From Bryum argenteum (Eukaryota; Streptophyta; Bryopsida; Bryales; Bryaceae): 64,000 nucleotides of DNA. The stretch spans positions 36,482,420-36,546,419 of the forward strand of contig CM073321.1 in assembly GCA_037043015.1 (NCBI GenBank), written 5' to 3'. Below, one piece after another: positions 35,361-46,810 of the stretch. A model generated the notes under the pieces. It worked only from the letters and a program-made list of their open reading frames with translations. It was not told the DNA's origin and did no database searches. The translations under genes and the position numbers were made by a program. How positions within the stretch are numbered: position 1 is the stretch's first letter; every line of letters begins with the position of its first letter.

Positions 35361-35880
35361 ATTGATGTTCCTGTTTTTTGTTTTTTGTTTTTTTATTTTT
35401 TATTTTTTTAAAATTTTTTATTTTATTTATTTTAATTTATTTTAATTTTTTTTAACCTAAATTTTTTATTTTTATGGAATGAATGATTCGTGAAGCACAG
35501 TGCATTGGAGGTAAACTTCTTGGAGTGGAGCAAGTGGTGGTAAACTTCTTGGAGTGGAGCAAGTGGTGGTAAACTTCTTGGAGTGGAATCTCTTGGAGCA
35601 CAAGTCTAAAAGGTATTATCATTGACTTTACTCTTGTGATTTTAAAAAGATTGAAATTAGGATTTATAGTAGGATTTTTTTCCTACACTAAATCCTACTT
35701 TATAATAATTTTTGAAATCTTTGTTGGATTTATTGGGGTTTAGAATAGGATCTTTGTTATCCTATATTAAATCTTATATTTTTGATAACCTTCGTTGAAA
35801 TTTTGTAGACTTTATATGATTTATGATAGGATCTTCATCATCCTATCATAAATCCTACTTTTTTATTGTCTTTTTAGACA
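35361..35880. other. AT-rich DNA with a 29-bp triplicate
   Basis: A T-rich run (35370-35480) is followed by three copies of GGTAAACTTCTTGGAGTGGA-GCAAGTGGT (35510-35590). Several inverted pairs of the kind AGGATTTTTTTCCT then TAAATCCTACTTT precede the Helitron protein. Confidence 0.6.
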
Positions 35881-38800
35881 ATGGCACGTGCTTTGTCTAC
35901 CATTGATAATTTTCTAGATGTCAATGTTGATAGTGTTGGATCAATGTGCATCCAATGTCCAAAATGTTTGGCATTTCGTTTTAAAAAAGAAAAAATACCA
36001 TTTGTTGTTACAATGGCAAAATTGCCAATGAACATGTTAATCACCCAATTGTCCATCCAATGCTCAATGAGCTTTATATGGGCACTACACCTAAATCTCG
36101 AGAGTTTATTAAATATATTCGAAAGTATAATCAAGCTTTTGCATTTACGAGTATGAGAAGTAAGTTTCAATCTAGCCAAGTTGAAGGTAGAGGGGTATAT
36201 ACTTTTTGTAAACGGAGAATTATGCCACCACATTGGAAATTTACAACCCGATTTAGACCAAGGTGCTAAATTTGCACAAATTTATTTCTTGGATGATGGT
36301 TTACAAACGAATCGTCGTATGGAGATTTTTGATGATCTTCATCGTGATACTCTTAATAACATTCAAGAAGTTTTAGAATCCGTAAATGCATTAGTTCGAG
36401 GTTTTAAGTCTTCGCGTGATGTTCTTCAAAGGGGATCAAACATGGGACTTCGTATCTCCGGTGAAGTTCCTTCTGGAGAACATCCCCGTCGATATAATCG
36501 CCAAGTACTTCCGAAGTTCTTGCTATTGTTCTTGATTTAACAAGACATGAATTTAGGTAGAGATATTATTCTTCACCAACACGGTGGAAATTTACTACGA
36601 ATAAAAGAAATTCACCCAAACAGAGACGATGCTTTATCCTATCCTTTGTTATTTCCGAGGGACAATGTGGATGGTCACCGACTTTTAAAGCAAATCTTTG
36701 GAGTGACTTTAAAGTCATATGTCCAATATTTGCTTCAAAAGCGGCCGGAATCTAATGTACTACATAGGGTGGTAGATTATTCCAAAGAATATGTGGTAGA
36801 TCAATATTTACGTGTAGAACATGAAAATTTGTTATTCATTAGACAACATCAAAATGAACTTCGTGCGAGAATGCTATCGGGGATTGTAGATGCTTTGCGG
36901 GAGGACAATAGAGCACGCATTGGGCGTCGCATTGTCTTACCCGCAACATTTATTGGCTCCCCTCGATACATGCAAAAACTTTTTCATGATAGTATGGTTT
37001 TGGTTAGAGTTTTAGGAAAACCCGATTTGTTTGTGACAATGACGTGTAATCCGACCTGGCCCGAGATTCTTAATGAGCTTGAACAGGTCAAAGTCCTCCA
37101 GATCGTCCGGATGTTGTTGTACGTGTTTTTGAACTTAAATTAAAAACTTTGATGGATGAGATTACCAAGAAGAATGTCATGGGAGAGACAATTGCTTTTT
37201 GTTACACTATTGAGTTTCAAAACGTGGTCTTCCTCATGCACACATTCTTCTTTGGTTAAAAGACAAGGTCAATGATTGTCACCTTATAGATAGAATAGTA
37301 TGTCTTTGAGATTCCCGATTTAGATAGACAACCTCAATTGTATGCCGCAGATTTGCCAAACATATGATGCATGGACCTTGTGGTTTGGACAATCCCAATT
37401 GTCCATGCATGGAAGACAATAGTAGATGTACAAAAACTATCCTATGCAAGTTCGAGATACTACCGAGGTAGATGGTGATGGTCATGTTTTTTATACCGTC
37501 GTCGAAACCAAGGTCGATATGTCGAGAAACGTGTACATGGACAAATCGTTCGCTTAGACAATCGATGGGTTGTACCATACAATCCATATTTGATAGGTCG
37601 ATTTAATTGTCACATTAATGTGGAAATTTGTAGTTCGGTAAAAACAATCAAATACCTCCACAAGTATATTTTTAAAGGTCCAGATCGTGGTATTGTAGAA
37701 ACAGGATGAAGTTGTAGATGAGATTAAAGATTTCTTGGAAGGTCGTTATGTGGCCGCCAAGAAGCATGTTGGAGACTTTTTGGTTTTGAAACTAACAATA
37801 AGAGTCATAGTATTTGTCGTTTACCCGTTCACCTTCCCTGGTCAACAATATGTTACTTTTGAGGAGGCAACATCTTTGCAAACGGTGATTGATCAAAATC
37901 TTTGAGACTAAACTCACTAAGTTTTTTGAGCTCAATCGCCACATTCGTGCCTTGATTGCTTCCGCAATCAAGGCAATCATATGCTTCTTCGTTACATGGA
38001 TCTTCCACTCCATTACAAGTGGGATGTGAAGAAAAACATGTGGGAAAGAAGACTACGTAATATTAAAGTTTTTGGTAGGATAAATATGGTTCCCATGGGT
38101 ACCAAGTATTTTACTTACGTTTGTTGTTGACTCATGTTGAGGCACCAACTTCATTTTTATGACCTACTTTGTTTTAATGGTATTGTGCATTTAACGTACA
38201 AAGCCGCTTGTATTGCAAGAGGACTTTTACATGATGATATTGAGTGGGAAAATTGTCTACAAGAGGCAACTCTCATTGCGTTGCCTAAGCAAATTCGGCG
38301 GTTGTTTGCAACACTTCTTGTGTTTGGACAACCACTAGATCCTCTTAGTTTATTAAGGAGTCATCTTGATGCTATGTCGATGATTGGCGCAATGATCAAA
38401 ATCGCTATTGCAAAGCGATTTTGTCCATTGAAGAATATTTGTCATCATCGATAAACATCTTCTGATTTTTTAATATCGAAGAATTGAATGAGTTTGGTTA
38501 TCCAAACATTGTTGATGTTGGTAGTGATACCAATGACAATATTGATTTTGATAACCAAAACATTACTTTTCTAGAAGAGGATGTAGGTAGACTCAACGAA
38601 GAACAAAACATTGTTTTTAATGCGGTGACCTCTCTTTGTTTTAAATTCGATTCTTCAAATAGGCTTTTCTTTTTAGATGGTCCGGTGGTACAGGTAAGAC
38701 TTTTTGTATAACACCATATTAGGTTATCTTCGTGGTCGTAATGTCAAGTGTATGGCAATGGCAACAAGTGGAATTGCCGCATGCCTTTTGAATGAAGGGC

Positions 38801-39960
38801 TTAACGGCACATTCATCTCTTGCTATTCCTTTACTGTACCGCACGATGCATCAATTTGCAACATTAGTGCCCAATCTACATTAGGTCAAAGCTTACGTCA
38901 AGTACAATTGATTGTACTTGATGAAGCTTATCAGCCGACATCGTTTATGTATGAAGCTATAGATAGATCTTTGCGAGATATACGCGGTATAGACAATTCA
39001 AATGGCGGTGTTGTAGTTTTATATGGTGGTGATTTTCGCCAAACTTTGCCCGCCCGTAGTTATGCGTGGAGGTCGCAAGCAAACCGTTGAGGCTTGCTTG
39101 CGACATTCATATTTATTTCCACCGATGCAACATTTTCATCTCGACCACTAACATGCGTTTGCAAAGTCAACCGGACTTTCAACGATTTTTGCTAGATATT
39201 GGTGAAGGCAAAACCGGTCCAAAGGTAGATTTACCGCCCCAATTAGTTGCTCCCGGAAATTCTTTAGATGGTCTCATTGATGCTATTTTTGATGATCCGG
39301 TTGATTTTTTCAACGTGTCATTTTGGTCATTCGAAATGATGATGCTCAAGAAATCAACCGAAAAATTACCGATCGTTACCCGGTGATGTGCATCAATGTT
39401 TTAGTGTCGACTTTGTTCACGAGAATGATGAACATGCTCATCATTATCCCGTAGAGTTTTTGAATTCTTTACAATTGAGCGGTTTGCCTCCTCACCAATT
39501 AGATCTTAAATGTGGTCAATATTTGATGTTGCTAAGGAACTTGAATCCGCAAAAGGTTTGTGCAATGGTAGTCGTTTGCGTCTTTTGCAAGTGTCTTCCA
39601 GTGTGTTGTTGTGCAAAATTGTAGAAGGACGCTATCGTAGCCAAGAGGTGTTGATTCCTAGAATCACCCATCATTGCAATGATAGCCGCTTGCCATTCAC
39701 ACTTTGCCGGAAACAATTTCCTGTCACTGGTGCTTTTGCCATGACAATTAACAAATCGCAGGGCCAATCATATGATCGAGTCGGCATTTATCTTCGTAAT
39801 GAAGTATTTAGCCATGGTCAATTATATGTGGCAATCGCCTCGTGGTAGACATCCCGCAAACATTAAGGTTGCCAATGACAACAATGAAGCCGTGAGAACG
39901 GTGAAAAATGTTGTTTATCATGAGGTTTTTACATGACATTGTCATGTATAATATATTATT
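35881..39960 (+). pseudogene. Helitron RepHel protein (Helitron-like N domain and PIF1 helicase), frameshifted
   Basis: Rolling-circle transposon replicase. Pieces in order: a Cys motif near the start (CIQCPKCLAFRF, 35950); a helicase-like N domain at 36547-37143 (HPNRDDALSYPLLFPRDN, RMLSGIVDAL, DLFVTMTCNPTWPEI); the segment NCHINVEICSSVKTIKYLHK (about 37610); the PIF1-type helicase from 38484 (LNEEQNIVFNAV, FFLDGP, then MATSGIAACLL, LIVLDEA, VVLYGGDFRQ); and the C-terminal TINKSQGQSYDRVGIYL. At the Walker A site the sequence has lost single bases (GGTCCGGTGGTACAGGTAAG), breaking the G-T-G-K-T frame. There are further frame breaks near 36540, 37100-37800, 38120 and 39080-39510. It cannot make a full protein. 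Confidence 0.85.
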
Positions 39961-40928
39961 AATTCCTCTTAATTTTTACACCTGAAATAAGTGGATGGAA
40001 AAGTTAAGAGTTTGTTTCAAACTCTGCATGTTTATGCACGCTTCGGCGACGTCCCCTTCCATCCAATTGTATTCTTTTGGTGTTTATCATTATCATGTTA
40101 TTGTTTCAAATGAGACATCTTACAAGTTGTGTAAATGAAGATTGCTATACATAACCGGTCAAGAAACCACAATTGACATGTAACACACAAAAAACATGCA
40201 TAAAAACAAATGTGATGAACATATTCTCAAGCTTTCAAAGTTTAGACTCTAAATTCTTCTTTTTGAAGACACTATAAAATGTCGATTTTCGAAAAAAATT
40301 CACAATCTTTTTCTATCCTACAAGATGAAAATGCACCTAATAAGTTCGAATCAAGTCGGAATTCAAAAAAATATGTATTTTGGGAGATAATAACTCACTT
40401 TGTTAAATTAATTCTGCACAAAATACAATTTCATCCACACTGGATGAAAATATGTGCGATAGATGAAAAATCGCGAAGGGATGACAAATCTCACAGTGGA
40501 TGCAAATCGCGTTGAATGGAAAAAATGTTGGGGATGCAATGGATGAAAAATAGGTTATGGATGAAAGTTGTTGCAACCTCGCTCCCCACTTCAATTCTTT
40601 TACCACTCACATTTTTCTCAAAAATGATCGAAATGAAGCGCCGTTTGTTGCATCATACTTGAAAATGTTAAGATTTTGTTTGAGGAATGTCTGCTTCGGT
40701 CATATTGCATTCTTTTGGTGTTCAATTATATTGTCTCCCTTGAAGCAATGTATCATTCAATTGAAAAAGGTTATACTTTTGATTTTACAATTCAATGAAT
40801 GTATATTTTCCAATGCAAACATTCTTTTGTTACCTTCCTTATTTTTTTACTTTCCTTTTGTGTAATAATATAAAAACCACATTAAAATGGTTGGACTAAT
40901 GCGTTGCAACGCAAGCGCCAACCGCTAG
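35881..40928 (+). mobile_element. Decayed Helitron, 5' end not located
   Basis: The coding remnant is followed about 970 bases later by a typical Helitron 3' terminus. The 5' TC end should lie upstream of 35881 but was not identified, so the start given is that of the coding remnant. The 3' part (39960-40900) has no supported gene; the 78-codon frame at 40279 is not recognised. Confidence 0.7.
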
Positions 40929-40929
40929 T
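40901..40929 (+). repeat. Helitron 3' terminus: hairpin and CTAG|T
   Basis: GCGTTGCAACGC (40901-40912) is a perfect 6+6 palindrome. Twelve bases later comes CTAG followed by T (40925-40929), matching the CTRR-T rule for Helitron ends with a hairpin 10-12 bases upstream. Confidence 0.75.
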
Positions 40930-41109
40930 GAAAATTATAAAAAGGTAAGATTTGACTAGCTTATAGAGAATGGTTGTCGCAATTCCGGACAAAGATTTGG
41001 CCCACATAAAATGCTGGTAGGATTAAATACATATCTGATGGATAAACTTCCTTTGATGAATGAACACCTCATAATCTCCAATTGCAAAGAAAACCTCGTA
41101 ACTTTAATG

Positions 41110-41147
<38 letters not shown>

Positions 41148-41807
41148 TTAATTTTTAATTTTTTCTCTGAAAAGATTGTATTTCAAAATTTCTAAGTGGC
41201 TTCAAGATGGCAATAACAAAATGTATTCAAACCTCTCACTCTCTTGTCGTTGTATTGTTCACTTGGAGAGCGATAAGTAGTCTTGCCATTGGTGTGATGA
41301 CGTGGGGGGATACATCCAAGAATAGACTTAAGTAACACTCTATTCACCCTAGACTCTATATAGGTTGGAGTTCTTTTTATACAAACATTGAACATCATTC
41401 CTTTTTTTTAATTGTAGGGTTTGTACATAGCTAATATTACAACCACATTCTTACAACTTTGGAATTGCAACCTATAAGTTAATCCCTAACTTTCTTTACA
41501 TGTTTATGGAGCTTGGAACCTCAAATCTGCAATTTTCTACCTCTATGCACTTCTCAAAGTGTGAACCAAATTTTCTTACTTTTTTTAGACTTCCAATTAT
41601 TAAAACTCATAATTAAGCAGATCCTTAGTCATTGTTCCGAAAATTGGGTGTTGGATGTTTATCATATAGAAGATTTATTGAACAATATGCATAATCCTAG
41701 GGATGAGATTCCAAGTTGTATGTATAAATATCATGTAAAGTATGTCTTGAGAAAAGTGAAGGGAACACAAGAAGATAGATATATCCTTACTTTCGTTAAC
41801 ATAAGAA
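40930..41807. other. Non-coding DNA with a (TA)n tract
   Basis: A (TA)n run lies at 41108-41142. The 99-codon frame at 41513-41812 resembles no family I know. The segment near 40965-41040 is a diverged copy of 33130-33220. Confidence 0.4.
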
Positions 41808-42480
41808 GATAGGTGTAAAGAGGTAGTTGTCAACCTCTTGCCATCCTCTATTGTTGTCATTACAAACCATACCATTGAACGCTTTAGGCAACATATGAAG
41901 ATAAGTTTTTTTATGAATATGTAATTCACAACCTTTTGCCCCTCTTAATTGATGTTGCAACAATTCATAGCAAACCACCATTTTCACTGAAGTTCCTACA
42001 ACCACGTTTGTATAATGAACATTGTATGAAATAGTAGGAACAAGTGTATAAAAGAGAATGGCAGATATTGCCACTGTTATATTGTTGACATCTGAAACCA
42101 AGATTCGATGAGGTTTTTGAAACACAAACAGATGAGATTTTCGAGACACATATAGATAAGTCTCAAAAGTGAGTGCCAACCATTTGCCTCCCTTCTACGG
42201 TTGTCACTTCATACCAAGCTTTATATATTCTTTTGAAACACTAACATGTAAGTGTCCAAAAGTTATAGCCAACCAACCTTCAACATGGTGTCGCTATATG
42301 TCAATAATATTGGTTCTTTTTTTGCATTGTAACCATCATGTGCTCTAAAATGATTAAGAAAATTGACTAAAGAACTTGGCTGGCTATGACGGTGGTGAAG
42401 ACTAAAGAACTTGGCTGACTATGACGATGGTGACGGTGATGAATTTGTACATTTCAAAAACTATTTTGTACCTGAAAATT
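41808..42480. repeat. Diverged duplicated segment, copy A
   Basis: GTAGTTGTCAACCTCTTGCC, ACAAACCATACCATTGAACG, TTTAGGCAACATA and GCTATGACGGTGGTGA occur here in the same order as in 46226-46810. No intact protein is seen. Confidence 0.6.
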
Positions 42481-44534
42481 TCAACAAAAGAATCTTGGCT
42501 CAAATGGTAGCCTTCCAACGGGGACAACTTTTCCATAATTTCTAGAGGGGAAATAGATCCTTTGCATTCATCCATGCCCTATATTCAATACATCTTCAAT
42601 TAGGTTAAGGTTCCCACCACTAAAACTAGACTATGATTGAAATCCATCCCAAAAAAATTAAAGGAATATCTTACCATGGATGAAAGAGATTTAGCTCCTT
42701 AAAAATCATCCATTTTTTTCACTTTTCACTATAAAAACAACATTGCGTATCCAATACCAAATTTATTTGGATAAAAAAACTTGCAAATAGAAATTAGATT
42801 GCATCAAAAGATTATAATTGTGTAATTAAAAAAAAACATAAAATAAATATTTTTTTGTTTCACATAATAAGCTTGCAATGGTAAAACTAGCCCCATGTAT
42901 GAAAACCCAAAAACAAAAGACCCTTCACAAAATGCATGCCATTAACTCATTTGACCACACAAACTAGACTTAATCCCTAAATTTCCTTGATGTTCTGGTA
43001 GCAAGGAGTCTTAAAACTGCCTGTTTTGAGTCTCATTCACTCGCGGCCATCTGCATCAAATTTTTTTACAAATTTGAGAAATCCAACAATAAGATCTTGT
43101 ACCTTACTTGATTTTGATCTGCTGCTGAAAATTTTAACCGTTAGATCTTCTCCATTTGTGAGATCGTAACGTTCAAAGTTGATGCAAAAGTTTTTTTGGT
43201 TGTTGCCCGGGACACATAGTGCAAATGGTGCCAAGGGCAAGTTGAAGTTCCTTACCTCAAAAATTTATGGCATATTTTATTTTTAAGTAGGATTCCAAGT
43301 TAGCTACCTGCATGCAAAATTTAGGAAACCGATTTGGTGCATTTGAACCTTCATCTAATTTTTTAGGGGGATCAAGGTCTAGAATGGATATGGATGCTAC
43401 TTTTAGGACATATTGGAGTTGCAAAAAGACAACTTGGAATATGCAAGATCCGGACGGTGAAGGTGTCCATCAAAAAAATTGTAAAATTTGGCCACAAATT
43501 TCATCAAAAAATTCAAAAATCTCAAGAAGTTATGAATTTCCATGAGTAAAAGACAAATCCTTTAGATGTAAGAGAGAGGGGCAGCTCGATGGCTCCTTTC
43601 TTGCTCCTCCAATTCTCATTTTGCAAGTAATGAGGCACAAACAAAATGGTGGGGTCGCATTCATTGTAGTTACAACTACACCAATCAAAATCTAGTAAAC
43701 ATGGCTAAAATTGTAAGTGCGCTCTCCCACTAACCTCCACACTAAATAAAGAGAGGATCGGAATAAATGATTTGCTAGATCTAATTGTTGACGCGTGTCC
43801 AATTTTGGTGTAAAAGCAGCTGCAAGCTTGGCAATCGTTTTGGACTGTAGTTGATTGTCGTTGACTGACCTGACATTGCAAATTTGATCCTTCCGCTGAA
43901 CGTGCCACCTGTTGCTCGAGTATCCGCGATTTGGCGGAGCTCGAGCACCCGCTTGGCCAACTAGTCGGGGCTCGAGTCTGCCTAGCCAGCTGGTACTAGA
44001 GCCGGAGCTTGGCCAGCCCACCCCCGCTGACCCCTCCCAGCTGAACAGAGCCGATAGCGATTACCGCTGTAAGCCCGGCCTCCCGCCTCTTAATGTCAGG
44101 CTGCGGCCTTTGCTCGATTTTGTGCCTGGCTAGCACTGAAGAAACTGGGAGCAGACTTTTGAGCATCCCGAAAACAAAACAAAAAAAAGAAAACAACAAA
44201 AAAATGAAAACCAAATTCCTTTCACAATAACATGAGCTTGATTGTGTGTCCAAGTAAAGATTGGGAAGTGCTCCGATGTCATCATACTTGCATCCTACAA
44301 TAGTGGAAACAAAAAATTGTGAGTTAAGGGGAAAAAATAGAATCACAAATTGCTTGCAAAAATTACAAAAAAATATGATCTTATAAAATATTGTAACATA
44401 TCAAACTAATAAGGTCCCCGTCCTCCTGACGGAGAAAATCTTTACATGGTAATTTCAAAAAAGTATCCCGTGTTTACCATTTATGAAACCGTATTATCAT
44501 TTTTTAACTTTTGTCTGTGGTCCCCGAGGCTCAA
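42481..44534. other. Gene-poor DNA
   Basis: There are scattered dispersed-repeat segments (for example TTAGATCTTCTCCATTTGTG at 43141, related to 12210, 45945 and 47340). A GC-richer patch at 43900-44150 has CTCGAG and GGCCAGC motifs and overlapping shadow frames. No gene is recognised. Confidence 0.4.
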
Positions 44535-44665
44535 GCAGTGCGTCTAGGGCCCTCGAGCAATGCGTTTGGGGCCCCCAAGCAGTGCGAGTGGGGCCCTCGA
44601 GCAGTGCGTCTGGGGCCCCCGAGCAATGCGTCTCGGGCCTCCGAGCAATGCGACTTGGGGCCCCT
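44535..44665. repeat. 22-bp GC-rich minisatellite, six copies
   Basis: The unit is GCA(G/A)TGCGTCTGGGGCCCCCGA, with copies spaced exactly 22 bases. Frames on both strands are repeat products. Confidence 0.9.
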
Positions 44666-44803
44666 GAGTTCATAGGTTAGTAGGTTAGTATGTTGGTAGG
44701 TTGGTACCCCTGGACGGTAGGAAGGATCGCCGTACAATATTTTATTATAAATATAGATGGTGGGGAGATATTCAATAGATACAAGAACTCCATATCTAGA
44801 CTA

Positions 44804-45007
44804 TCAATAGCGACCTGCACGACACCGTGCTATGGCGGTATGCCAACGCTCATAGCAACGTCTTTTGGGGTGACACATAAACTTACCGCCACACTTGTAG
44901 CAATAAGTGTGCGCTCTCTTCACTTTGCACACAACGCATTGGTGTCGTTTCATCGCGACGATTGAAAGACAAATCGCATTTAGTGCTTCTTGTTGGCCAA
45001 CCCCCAT
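44804..45007 (-). pseudogene. Cys/His-rich C-terminal remnant of a DDE transposase, piggyBac-like
   Basis: The frame ends in HQCVVCKVKRAHTYCYKCGG, then CHPKRRCYERWHT. The CxxC, CxxC, C..C and H spacing resembles the zinc-binding tail of piggyBac-type (DDE_Tnp_1_7) transposases. No catalytic part is present around it, so this is at most a remnant. The assignment rests on cysteine spacing only. Confidence 0.35.
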
Positions 45008-46225
45008 TTTGTATCAATAGGTTTATCTCTAATCCCATTCTAAACACCCTGCCCCTCGCTAATCTTGGGCACTTATCCACGTTGCCCGCCAAAATCTGAC
45101 ATCACCCATGGTTGGCCGAAAGCATTGCCTGACCTGCCCCACCCAAGTTTGATTTCAAAAACATTCCAAATTAGGCGGGAAATTAGGAATGTTTTTTTCA
45201 AATTGTCTACCACACCTTCTTCATAGAACAACCCACCTATTGTAAAAAATGTGTCCAAAAATATTAATTTTTGCTCCAAAAACGACCCTGACCTAAAGCA
45301 ATAAAACCCGAATCAAGTTTTAAGGATATTTAGGGGTTAAGTTGGGATTCAACCCAAGTGATTTTTTCAAAAACGAAGTCCGATGAAGAAGTTATGGTTC
45401 TTTAAAGTTTCTTTTCTGTATCCAAAATGTTGTATTCCGACACTAGGGATGTATAGGAGTTACAACACCAAAATAGAATCTAAGTGCAATGAAATGCATG
45501 CTATTAATCTATAACACCTTGCATAGGTTTGCAAGTTTCACCACACAAACTAGACTTGATTTGGGATCCAACATAAGTCATCTTGTCTAAAACATTGTTT
45601 GAATGAAGAATTTTCAGAGTTTGAAATTGTCATCTAAATCGTTGTTCTTCAACATTTTGGTTGTTTAAGAGATAGTGTGCATGGTTTTAGGGATAAGGTT
45701 TCAATGAGATTGGTATATTTGAATCAATTTATATGGAATCAAAACATGATTTGAAACCAAAAAGTTGATGCTTAAATGATTGTTAAAAAGAATATTTTCA
45801 AAAGAGGAGTTTTTCAACTCTAGGTTTTTTCTAAAATTTGTTCTCTTTTGATGCTAGATAATTTTCTAAACTTGATGGCATGTTTTTAAGAATATAATGG
45901 CACTTTTAATGATTGACTTGTACATTTACATGCACACCAAGTTTTAGATTGAGATTCCTCACTATTTGTGAGATCATATTGGTCAAAGTTGGAGAAAAAA
46001 TAAAAAAGCTAGTGTACCAATTATTTGAGCTTTGTAGTATACAAATAAAACACCCTTTTATCTTATTCACTCCAATGGAGTGAGTTTATTATGATTCATT
46101 CATTTCAATCACCCATAGAGACTGAATTATTTAGCAATACTATCATAACAATTTGGATAAATAATCACCAACCACCTACCTTCTCTTCTACATTTGAGGG
46201 CGTAAAGCAATACCCCTAATACTTG
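45008..46225. other. AT-rich intergenic DNA
   Basis: No supported gene. Segments near 45490-45560 and 45940-46000 are diverged copies of sequence at 42930-43170. Confidence 0.4.
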
Positions 46226-46810
46226 AAAAAAAGGTATAAAACAAATAGTTGTCAACCCCTTGCCCTCCTTTATTGTTTTTGCTACAAATCATACCATCAA
46301 ACATTTTAGGCAACATAGAGAGGTAATGTTGCATGAATATTTCATTCATAACATTTTGCCTTGATTTTTGTTGCAACAATTTATTACCATCATGTTTCTT
46401 CATTGAAGTTGCTACAACCAGGTTTGTATAGTAAATGTTTTAGAAAACACTACTAAAAAAGTGTATAGAAGATATTGGCAAACATCTACCCCCCTTCTAT
46501 TGTTGTCATCTCAAACATTTTTTTTTTTCTTCTTTTTAAATTTATTATTATTTTTATTATTTTTTTGAAACACAAGTAAATAAGTTTCAAAAAGTGACTG
46601 GAAATCCACTGGCCCCCTTTCTACAGCCAAACCAGATTCTATGCATTTTTAGAAACAATAATTGCAATCGATAAGTTTTTGGATGTGACTTCCAACCATC
46701 CTCCAACTTGTTGTTGCTACATCCGTTCTTTTTCTTTTTCCATTGTACCATCTTGCATGTTGACATGATCAAAAAATTGACCGCTACCTAACTATGACGG
46801 TGGTGGATAT
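46226..46810. repeat. Diverged duplicated segment, copy B
   Basis: Same order of shared blocks as 41808-42480, in the same orientation, with many substitutions and indels. Confidence 0.6.
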
